64,000 nucleotides of DNA from Salvator merianae (Eukaryota > Chordata > Lepidosauria > Squamata > Teiidae), in assembly GCA_003586115.2 (NCBI GenBank), contig QVOM02000116.1, positions 45,733,692 to 45,797,691 of the forward strand, written 5' to 3'. A model generated the notes under the pieces. It searched no databases, was not told the origin of the DNA, and saw only the letters and a list, made by a program, of their open reading frames with translations. The stretch's first letter is position 1. Every line of letters begins with the position of its first letter. This document shows, one piece after another, positions 54,618 to 64,000 of the stretch. A program made the position numbers and the translations under genes.

Positions 54618-55667
54618 GGGTGCCTCCTGATGCAGATGAAAATCTGCAATTCCCTCTGGACTATATTGGGATTGCCGCACATATTTGTGGCAATCCCAGT
54701 ACAGACCATAGTATGTTGATGGAAAATCTGTAATCAAATTGTGGGCATGGATGCGGGAGACAAGGTACATATATATAACAATGGTGGGAATGTGAAAAGG
54801 TAAAAAGCTATTGGAAACTAATTGAAGCAGAAATAAAGTTACGCATGTGCAGGTCAATTGGTCAAAAGAAACGTGTATAGCTCAACTGATATGCGATTTA
54901 CAAATAGAACAACAAGATAGATATATGGTGAAGCAAGCAATAAGGACTGTACAGATGGTTATAGCTGAAAGATGGAAAGATCAAACGTGGACAATAGATA
55001 ACTGGTATCATTATTGGAAAGAATTTCTGTTCCCTGCCTATATTAGAGAAAGAAGATTAGCGTATTTAGGGCATATGATTCAAGCTAATTGGGAAAATAG
55101 ATGGAAGAAAATTATAGAAAATTATAGATTTTAATTTGCAACCAGGGGGAACAGGTCAATGAGAGGCAGGTATGGGTGATCTTCCTTATGAGAAACAACG
55201 GATAAAAGGAACATCCATTCCGAAGGGTGGGTGGAGTGGGTGGGGGGTTAATATGTATGTGTTTCTTGTTTTATGTAATGTTCAGTTGTTTTCCCCTCTC
55301 ACTGTTGCTTTTTCTATTTTGTTTTGTTTATGTTTTTGTAAGTTATATCTTAAAGATTAATAACATTTTTTTAAAAGATAGAAAATCAGTCATATCAGCA
55401 TTGTAGAAAATCTGGCAATGATTTTGAGTTTTCTGTAATGCTGATTCTTTACCTCAGCCTGCCAAGACTTTAAGTTATCTTTCCTATTGCAAAATACCCA
55501 GATGCTAGCAAGGGTGAGGAGAAAAACAAAGACAACTGGGTAGGTGCTTGCTAACATGTGGCTATTTTGACAGGAACAAGAATGTGAAGAGGCAGCAACT
55601 GCTGTCTGACCGTTGGTGAGGATCTAAAGAAGATCCCGCTGTTTCCTCTTGCTGGCTGGAGGCACCC
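54618..55667. mobile_element. GGGTGCCTCCAGA-family element interrupted by L1
   Basis: The left end GGGTGCCTCCTGATG and right end CTGGAGGCACCC are inverse, with flanks TAT and TAA. The interior shows the GGCAATCCCAGT block and an AATACCCAGATGCTAGC block typical of the family. An L1 with its own target duplication lies inside (54735-55376). Confidence 0.75.
54735..55376 (+). mobile_element. L1 LINE 3' end with target-site duplication
   Basis: It reads the C-terminal end of L1 ORF2 (ERWKDQTWTIDNWYHYWKEF, then ANWENRWKKIIENYRF and stop at 55134), a 3' UTR and an A-rich end. It is bounded by 17-bp direct repeats, GATGGAAAATCTGTAAT (54718-54734) and GATAGAAAATCAGTCAT (55377-55393), with three mismatches. 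5'-truncated. Confidence 0.85.
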
Positions 55668-55779
55668 TAATATACCGTAAAAATACAATTCAGAAATAAA
55701 ATATGAAATAATAAGAAACAGCAGGATCCAATCATGACTTCACACAAAATTAAAACAATGCAGAATACAGTGGAAGGAG

Positions 55780-56000
55780 CCACTGGTAGCCCCCAGGTTC
55801 TTCTTTCTGTGGTGCTTCAAGCACTTTTGGTGAAGGTACAACTCTTTACTCCTAGCCTTTGGCTGAAATGGCAGCTTGCCCTTCTCTTCCAGGCAGTTAT
55901 TTGTGGGTTTTATTAACTGAATTTTAACTGTGTTTTTCTACTGATTTTATTGTAACCCGCCCTGGAACTTTAGAGTAAAGAGTGGATAAAAATGCAAGTG
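55780..56000 (+). mobile_element. L2-like LINE 3' tail
   Basis: TTTTATTGTAACCCGCCCTG at 55945 is preceded by a degenerate reverse-transcriptase end. Truncated and old. Confidence 0.6.
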
Positions 56001-56239
56001 AAGAGTTCCCAGAGATGCCACATCTAGCATCTCTGGTCAGTTACGTGATCCAGTCCCAAAATTCAGGTGTTTGGGACGGAAATTTACAATGAGATTAATA
56101 CGTTAACTGGACTAAAAAATAACACTTACTCTGGGATTGGCTTTATTGCATTTATTTAATAAAATATTGGGGGAAGTTTATATTCATATCAGTGAACAGA
56201 CACTGATAAATATGTGATTAATTCCAAAACTTATGACTA

Positions 56240-56610
56240 CATGGAGGTAGAAAGATATTTCTAATATTACTTGAGTTAAATGGTATCATAACCTTTGGGA
56301 ACTGGTAACGATTTTGAATATTTGACAGAACAAAAGAAAAGATGACAATGATATAAAAAAGAACATATTTTATTGATATGGCAAGGCATCATAAAAAATC
56401 TCAAAGGAGTTGGAAGACAGATATTGACCAAATGAAAAGCTACTTACCTCCTTTAAAAAAAAAAAAAAAAAAAGATTCAAGACCCTAGATTAAAACTTTT
56501 GAGAAGGGAAGGGAAAGGTGGGGAACTGTATAAATTTAAAGTATTAATATTCTGATTTGTACTGAAACATTCTATCCTGCCAATAAAATATATATATTTA
56601 AAAAATCACA
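56240..56610 (+). mobile_element. Probable L1 LINE 3' end
   Basis: AT-rich block with an internal poly-A run (about 56454-56474), ending CCAATAAAATATATATATTT. It resembles the other L1 ends, but no coding motif is certain. Confidence 0.4.
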
Positions 56611-58125
56611 TGGCCCAGCTTCCATTCCAAGTGACAGGTGGTGTCCACCAGCTGGATTTTTTGTAGGTCTCCATTTGACCTTGTAGTCTTCATTACTGCA
56701 GTTACTTCAGCAATTCAAGAACTACGTGATGCCATCCAACTGGAAATCCTATGGAAACTGAGAAGCTTTTCCAGTGGTGTCCACACATTCAGGCTCCAGC
56801 TGTTCCAATCAGGGCTGCCAAATCAGACTTGCCTCTGCCAGGCTGTCTGCTGATGAAGAGATGCCTTGGTTTGACAATGATTCTCACGCAATTCCCAACA
56901 ATTCTTCTCATGGAGAATGCCACTGTTTGACAACAATTGTCATGCAGTTCCCACTGATTCTAAAGTTCTAACAGCACCCTGATCATGGAATTTGCTTGTG
57001 TTTGATCCATCATTCTGGTGCTAAAGAACCCCCACTTGATGCCTGAAATTGTAAGACTCTTAGAGACTTTGCTATCCACATGCTCTAAACTTCTAGTCAT
57101 TGCCAATTATTTTATATATTTCTTAATGTGAGTCTTCTAAATCTCTATATCCTGCTACCACATGCTTATTAAACTATTCCCAATTCTTTCCTTCACATCA
57201 ACTAATATTCTATATAGTTTTCCTGCTATTCCTCTCCCTCCCTATATTTTAATCTGTACAATATTCTAAAATTGTATGTTTGTTTTTGCTACCTCTTCCT
57301 ACAGTCTTAAAGCTCATTTGTTCTCACAAACACTTTTAAAATCCTTCTCCGTGTGATTCACCAAAATATAAAACTTCTGATAAGAAACTGGCGTGTAGCT
57401 TTATGTACATATTTATAGGTATGAATGAGCTCAAAGGCAGTAGATAACTGTAGATCTACCTCATCAAGGTTCATCCAACCAGCATCATCTCAGGTTCCCC
57501 AAGTGACTCACACCAGTCTGGAGAACAGCAGATATCTTCATTTTATCCTGAAGAACTGCTTTAGAAAATCAGCCTTGCTGACTGCCCAAGCTTCAAGCAA
57601 TTGTCATTAAGGAGCTATTGAGATCAATGCAGGTTGAATTGTCCTGTATCTGGACACACCCAGAAGGTGCTGAACTTGTGAGTCTGGTCATGAATTTTCT
57701 GGATATGAACAGGAAATGCCCCAGAAAATGGTGGTATGAAACGTTGCGCAGCTGGGTTTCATGACGTGACAACCCTGCCCTAGGCTGCCAGGTTGAAAAA
57801 TGATGGCCTGATTCTTTCCATGTGAGCCCAGCATGGAAACCTCTTAGGGCTAAAGAGGTTCCTGTTTCTCTTCTTCCCAAGGCATAATTTGACAGAATGG
57901 AAGTGGGGACCAGTTAAAGACAAGAGAAGAATACGGTAGCAAAAATTCTGTTCCCTGGACAACGTTAATAAGCAACTTTGATGATGAACTAGAAACTGGG
58001 AGAAAATGTGAATGTATTAAGTCCCAGAGGGCCCTTACCCATAGGGAAGAATCATGCCCTTAATTTGGTCCCTGAAGCACCAAAAGCCAAAACAAAACCC
58101 TCCAGCAACTGAAGTTCACCATTTA
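56611..58125. other. Intergenic, nothing recognised
   Basis: Only short frames and no clear repeat ends. 56870-56960 holds two loosely similar CTTTGTTTGACAAT-like segments. No exon of a neighbouring gene could be identified. Confidence 0.4.
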
Positions 58126-58127
58126 AC

Positions 58128-58260
58128 ACTGTTTTTATATTTTGTTGTTTTAATTGCTTTTAACTTGGTTTTGAATTTATTTGTAAACCGGCTGGGAATT
58201 TTTAATATGAAAAACAGCAGCATGGGAATATTTTAAATAAATCAATCAACATTCTGGCAA
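58128..58260 (+). mobile_element. LINE tail fragment
   Basis: TTTTAATTGCTTTTAACTTGG and GTAAACCGGCTGGGAATTTT, ending AATAAATCAATCAAC, the L2/CR1-clade tail form. Confidence 0.5.
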
Positions 58261-59415
58261 CGCTTTATTCCACTCTGTTGTCAGAAACAAATCCGTTATG
58301 TACAACTTTCAAAATGCTATTTACTAATGCCTTTTTTTCTGTTAAGAGGGAAACACTTTGGCTTCTTCTTCCTGTCAAATTAAATGATAATAAGATAGCA
58401 TTGACCTTTGAAATGGGCATGTCGTCCACCGGTCTTGAATCTAAATCACAGCAAACTGAGTTATTGAGAGGGTCTGGAACAGCAACTGAAGGATGCAGGA
58501 TGCAGGATACAGGAATTTGGGGCATTTAAGGAAAGAGTTCAAAATATTGTGCCGTGACAGTAGAGTTGGGAGCTTTCCTTCTGTGAGATATATTCAAAAC
58601 ACTACACTTAATTAGATGTGAAAAATATTTAGCTGGTTGGAGATTCAGAAATGATGGCAAAAACAGATTGCTTGACCAGACAGTGAGATTGCACTGGGTC
58701 AATGTGATTAAAGCTGACCATTCTTCCATGAAGCTGTAAGTTGATTCAAGCTCTTACATCTTCAATTGCTGGAAAATAAGAAAGCCATTTGTAGCAGTGT
58801 CCCATACTCTTGCTACCCAGCCTGCAGTGGAGAAGCCCGGAGCCGTTTTCCATTTGTGAGCGAGCTCTACTTTGGCAGTAGTAAGCAAAACTTTAATTGA
58901 AGCCTTATATTTCAGTGACTTGTGAGCATCTTTAAAAACTAACAATAAAACCAAACAGGGAGTTAATACAGTACAAATTAATACAAATCAAGCTGTTGAT
59001 TTGTTATTAAGGACCTTATTTGGCAGGAAAGAAGCAATAGCATATAAGGAGAGATAACTGTCTGAATGCATTTCAGTATCATGGGCCTGGATGGGTACCA
59101 GTGTGGCAAGGTTGCTCAGGCTGAAGATGCTGAGGGTGAGATGATCGTTTGAGCATCCTTGCCTCTGATGATTTCAGTGCTCCAGCTTCACAGCCATAGG
59201 CATTTTGGGCACTTGATGGGGTCTCAGGCTGAGTCTTCTTTAAATTACAAAGCATTTGAGTCTTTCCAATTTAGTTCAGCCCTTGTTTTTATTCTCCCGT
59301 TATTCCACTTGCACAGCTACTTACTTTTTCTCAAAATTATTCTCATTCATCGCCTATTATGCCATTAGTCATTCATAGAAGAAACAGCTGGATAAGTACA
59401 GTTAAGTTGATCCAC
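58261..59415. other. Intergenic, nothing recognised
   Basis: No repeat with clear ends, splice-bounded homology or RNA gene was recognised. Confidence 0.4.
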
Positions 59416-59418
59416 ATA

Positions 59419-59598
59419 GGCCCTTTCTGCACTTGGCCTTATTCCAGATTATATCTTGGAATAGGGATCTGCCGTCTACATGCTACTATGAACTATGGCA
59501 GGCCCCACCTGGGGTCTGCTATAATCTGCACTAGCATGTGGATAGCAGGTCCCTATTCTGGGATATAGTCCAGAATAAAGCCAAGTGCAGAAAGGGCC
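59419..59598. mobile_element. GGGCC-end palindromic MITE, duplication ATA
   Basis: 180 bases, nearly a full palindrome. It starts GGCCCTTTCTGCACTTGGCC and ends GCCAAGTGCAGAAAGGGCC, and ATA flanks both sides (59416-59418 and 59599-59601). The central half, GGATCTGCCGTCTACATGCT and its inverse, recurs at 22832-22940 and 52830-52911. Confidence 0.9.
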
Positions 59599-60636
59599 AT
59601 AGTTTCAAAAGATGTCTAGGATGAATCATAGCTTTTCACCCAGGACTGTTCTTATTTTGTAACTTGGGATAGATATGTTTCTCTTGCATCCTATGCTAAT
59701 CAGCTGCATGACTCAGGCAAAATTAAGCACTTTTAACTCCCATGATTGTAATGAGAGAATTAGGCATATGCTGAAATCCTCCTGGTTCATTTCGGTGGAG
59801 GTTGAAGCTCATTCCAGCTTAGCTTTGCTTTACTTATTAATTCCTCCGTTTTTTAAATATCATTCCTCCCAAAGGAGACCTTGCAATAACATACAAGCAT
59901 TGCACAGTAGAATCAACCAATTTAAAGTGCATAATAAAACTGGGTTTGGAAGATTAAAATTATCTTATAATGTCCCCAGAGCCTTAGTGAAAAAATAGGC
60001 TTTCAGACATTTTCCCAAAACAGCTTTGGGAGAGGGAAGTTGATCAAGCCAGGCCTGGCTCCAGCAACAAACCAATGAGAACGTAGGTCCAAGGGTGTCA
60101 AAACTATGTTCCGTGGTGGCTGCCTCTTGGGCCTGCTCTGTTGTGGCCCCTTCATGCTTGTTCCCCTCATTTTCAAAGGGGTTCTGTGGGAGAGAAAATA
60201 AATGTCGTGGGGGCAGGGGTCTGCAGCAAACCTCTCCTCTCCCCTTAAGCTCCAAGCGTGGTGATACCAGTAACTTACTCTTGCTTCTTCAGAGCCTTCA
60301 GAAGACCCCTTCCCAAAAAAATAGCTGTTGCTGTGGAAATGGCAAGCTGTTACCACATCCTCTGGCTCACCTACTTGCACTTGCTGTAAGCCCCGTGTAT
60401 CTCTGCTGGATGAGAATGCTTCCAGTCGCTCTTGTCACCTTGAGCACAGAGAATGCAACTTCGGCATAGCGGCCGGTGGGTATGGGTCTCAGAGCAGATG
60501 CTAAAATCACTGCCTACGGGAGAGGACCAGCTCACTGTTTGCATAGCACAGTGCCAAGAGCTCAAGTCTTTGCTGAAGCTCTCTTTTTGCACTTTTGACT
60601 TTCTTTCAGTGCTCTGCGATTTCCTTCCTTGGGCTA

Positions 60637-60973
60637 CTGCCTCCAGATGGCAAGGGGCTTGACACGAAGAGCAATCACAGCCTTATATTCACGTCAGCCA
60701 GCAGCTTCCAAAATGAGCGCTCTTCGTTACCAGAAGACAGCCAAGTGCCCACCTACTTCCTTTCGTTGCTTTCCATTTGCTTAGTTTGCTTCCAGTAGCA
60801 TGAAGGGAGCTCATTTTGGAAGCTGCCGGCAGACGGGAAGGTAACCAGCATCGTTGCCAGATTTCCAGGAACAGCAATATGTCAGGTTACATTGGGAATG
60901 CTGCAGCTAGGTCTGGCATTCCCAATATAGTGCTGGGAGAACTGTGGTTTTTAGCTTGTGTCTGGAGGCACCC
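60637..60973. mobile_element. GGGTGCCTCCAGA-family DNA element
   Basis: Left CTGCCTCCAGATGGCA and right TCTGGAGGCACCC are inverse. The internal block GGGAATGCTGCAGC with GGCATTCCC is the family's GGCATTCC palindrome. The left terminus is slightly worn. Confidence 0.6.
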
Positions 60974-61060
60974 TTAGATAGCTGTACTGGTACAGTATAA
61001 ATGAAGTCACCGTGGCAGAAGACACAATACTGGGTGCCTGGAAGGGTAAGTGGAGACGTG

Positions 61061-61481
61061 GAGCCTGTTCGCGCTTACCTTCTGGTGAGCTTTCAGATGC
61101 TCACCGGACTGCCCTATCCACACTCTGTTGCCGCCGCAGCATCCACAAGCACAGCTTGATCAGGAGCAGCTGGGTGGCTCCGAATCAGCAGCATTCGCAC
61201 CCTCTTCCAGGTGCAAACACTGAGAGTGAGCAGGGCAGCACAGCTGTAGCTGTGCAGTTGTGTGCCGCATCACGATCGCCATGGCAACAGCAGAATGTTG
61301 CTGCAGCCGCTGTCATCACAGTTGGGTCTGCCATTTGCACTTCAAGTGCTGGTGGTCTGGTTTGAGCCGTTACCAGCCCTTGAAGTGCGGATGGCTGCCT
61401 CCATACCTGATCCCTTCCAATTTGGTATGGTATAGTCTGCTATTCCCATACCATACCAAGCTGTAAAGTGCGAACAGGCCC
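61061..61481. mobile_element. GGGCC-end DNA element
   Basis: Starts GAGCCTGTTCGCGCTTACC and ends AAAGTGCGAACAGGCCC. Contains TTGGTATGGTATAG and CCATACCATACCAAG as an inner inverted pair. Flanks do not match. Confidence 0.65.
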
Positions 61482-64000
61482 AAAGCCTTAATCATCACCA
61501 ATTGCTAGGATGTTATAGAGAAACTGCCTGGAAAGCAGAAGGCTGCAGTTTTGAGCCATGACATCTCCCTGGAAGAAGGTAATAGTAAATCACTAGATCT
61601 GCCAAGAAAACTGGGTGGATTTATCCATAGAGTCCCCAGGAATTGGCCCAACTGAGTGGCATCTCAGAATAACAACACAGGTCCTCTTTACAGTATTTTT
61701 TTTTTCTTATCAGGCTCACCTTTTCCTAAAGCAATTTTTCCTAAAATCATCCTGCATCTTATTTTGATTTGTCTTTCCTAAATATTCCTTGGCAAATTAT
61801 AGCAGCAACTTATATACCAGTGTAGCTTACGTGGCATGAAATACCGTCACCTCTCTTTTCTGTGGGCCCTCTTTTCTGTAGGTCACTTTTGCTGGCTTTA
61901 GACCCTTGTCTCTGCATTCAGAATGGGAATCAAAATATTGATAGAATTTCTAGCTCTGAAGCCAGTCTTCACAGTAAGTACATATAATGTTACACCCAAT
62001 TAAAAAGGAACAGAAATTCCACTGGAAGCTTCTGTAGAGACCAGAGTGTCTTCCTTAAAAGGTAAACGCATGCTTGCATTCCTTGCAAAAAAACCCAGTC
62101 AATTTTATAAACAGCCGCCTAAAACAACAACATCAGTTTATCATAAGCTTTTGCTTTTACAAGGGTATGTGTATATACTCTCCCTACTCCTGTTAATCCT
62201 TCACCAATAAGGATTCACTTTCCAGCTTGCCTGTTAACGGTTCATATATTCCAACAAAGCTTCATTATATACCAGTGCTGATCCTAGAACCTTATGTCAC
62301 TAATGGTACCTACTTGGCTTTATTAGAATTCTTATCTACTGTGAACAAGAATCAGCAAAACACCCCTATTTAAATGAAAATCAATTTATAGAGAAAGCTA
62401 CTCATGGCTTCTGAGTCCAGGCCCAGGAGATTTTGGAAGAAGTAATTATGTATATCAGGGTGGTTAACTATGCTCCCCCCAGACGTTGTTGAACTACCAC
62501 TTTCACAGTCCTTGCCATTGGTCAAACTGAGTTGGTCCCTAATATATGTATTTTAGAACTTTAAGAAAACCTTGTAAGTTTTTCTTTCCCATTCCACCTG
62601 AAGGCCTCTCTTAGCTCTGATTAATCACTGACAGCTTCCATATGGTCCATTTGGACTGTGCTAGTTGCTCCTTGGAAAGACAGAGCACCAGAGTGGTCCC
62701 TGGGAGGCACAGCCTCCTGGAGAATGCTCTGTCCTCATGAGTCTTTCACCTGGAGTGCTCCTCAGCACAAAAATCATGCCAGGGAGTGCTCCAATGGGTA
62801 TCAAAAGCTGAGAATAATTGCTTGGGCAGCAGTATGAGTTGCTGTGGCAACACCAGTTGCACTCTCTGTAAAATGAGGCAGCATTTGCACAGTCATGAGG
62901 GATTAGGGTTGCTGCCACTAAGGGATCATGATGTCCACATTCTGACTGGTTTTCAGGAGGCTGTGCCTCCTGGCATGTTCCCTGCCATCGAAACGGCACG
63001 GGGCAGCATGCCAAAGTGAGACCACTTTAAAGCAGTCTCTCAAACATCCTCTTAGTAGACTGGTCTAGCCATAGACCATGTGGACTGCCAGACCACTGTG
63101 CAAGACATGTGGAACCTAGCACCATTTTGCTGATGGCTCTTGGAAATGGCCCCAGAAACGGACTATTTCTGCATACCCAACAAATATATCCTCTGGCCGG
63201 CAACTTCAGAGGCTGAGAGCAAAAGTTGGGAGTTAGGCCAGGCTGAACTGCTGTGGAGTGAGTGACCTTGACATGTGCCACCAGCCCCCACTCTGGTCTT
63301 GGTCTGGATCAAGCAATCCAGGCCAAGGTTGGTGACCTCCACATTGTACATCAAAGTGTGTAGTGTATGGAAGTTTTTGGAGTGTCTGAGACTGGATAGG
63401 GTAGTGACCCACAGATTGGAACTGTGGGACCAGGTGTGTGTGAGGTGACAACTGTAAGCCCCACTTTCACCCAATCCAAACCATTTATTAGACTTTTGTG
63501 TACTGGAATGCAGTTTGGGCACAGGAAAACCAGTGTTTCATTAGCCATCTCACTCTGCTCCCAATACTGTACTTATTTCTGGCCTGTGACTCACAGCAAA
63601 TTTTTGAAGTGGCATTACTTTGCTTGAAACAGATATATGCCACACTCTGTCAGATTTTATATAGGAAAAAGTACTGGAGGCAGAGATCTTTCATAATTGT
63701 TTATAGCAGTTCTGAGAGCACAAAATGTGCCTTGGGGTTTGTGTGCTGCAAGGAGGACTGGCTGTAATTACAGTGAAGGTAAAGGTGGCACAGATTTGAC
63801 CTTGATCCATGCAATTTTCATTAGGCTTCTACCAAACTGCAGTTTATAAGAAACGAACTGCATAGACAGGCCCACGCTGTCAGGTGCCTCACCCAACAAC
63901 TCCAGGGTCTCTACGGCACCTGCAGCCTACTCTGGAGCAGGTGAGCCCCATGTAAAAGGTACAGGGAACTCACCTCTCCACAAAGTGCGCCCACCATGAT
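61482..64000. other. Downstream intergenic, few features
   Basis: 62462-62545 resembles a fragment of the palindromic repeat seen at 33016. 62690-62800 is the inverse of the unclassified repeat at 36600-36720. No exon of a neighbouring gene was identified on either strand, and the remainder is unassigned. Confidence 0.4.

Noticed and set aside
60003..60469. Overlapping frames of about 125 codons on both strands, considered as exons of a convergent neighbour gene
   Set aside because: No recognised domain (no WD repeats or other match), and both strands are open by composition.

Overview
This window looks like nuclear DNA from a vertebrate, most likely a non-avian sauropsid and probably a squamate. 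That placement is an inference from the repeats. They are 5'-truncated CR1 LINEs, several L1 3' ends, L2-like LINE tails ending in a conserved GCCCTGAGACCTTTGGG-type block, and many short palindromic DNA transposons. There is no bacterial gene organisation, CRISPR array, rRNA or recognisable tRNA. Almost all long open frames are chance frames in repeats.

One gene is clearly supported: the vasoactive intestinal peptide receptor 2 gene (VIPR2, VPAC2), a class B1 G-protein-coupled receptor on the + strand. Eleven coding exons, equivalent to human exons 3 to 13, lie between 17972 and 42323. All have GT-AG junctions and compatible intron phases. Joined, they give 386 residues, from the second cysteine-rich part of the hormone-binding ectodomain through seven membrane helices to the stop codon. 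Exon 1 (signal peptide) and exon 2 (start of the ectodomain) were not found and are probably upstream of the window.

Layout: 1-17971 is the upstream flank or the large intron 2. It holds a rearranged CR1 (2060-4408), a rearranged minus-strand L1 (about 4590-5820), L1 tails and several MITEs. 17972-42323 is VIPR2, whose introns carry CR1, L1 and DNA-transposon insertions. 42324-64000 is the 3' UTR and downstream intergenic DNA, with more DNA elements and LINE fragments and no recognised second gene.

The most distinctive content is non-coding. (1) A large group of non-autonomous elements has GGGCC-type ends and exact 3-bp target duplications at eight loci. (2) A hAT-like MITE family has three copies, each with an 8-bp target duplication. 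(3) A third family has GGGTGCCTCCAGA-type ends and is repeatedly the host of nested CR1, L1 and GGGCC insertions. (4) A perfect 34-bp inverted repeat lies in VIPR2 intron 4, outside any recognised repeat. No new enzymatic or defence system was seen. Family names of repeats are by eye and need a repeat-library search.
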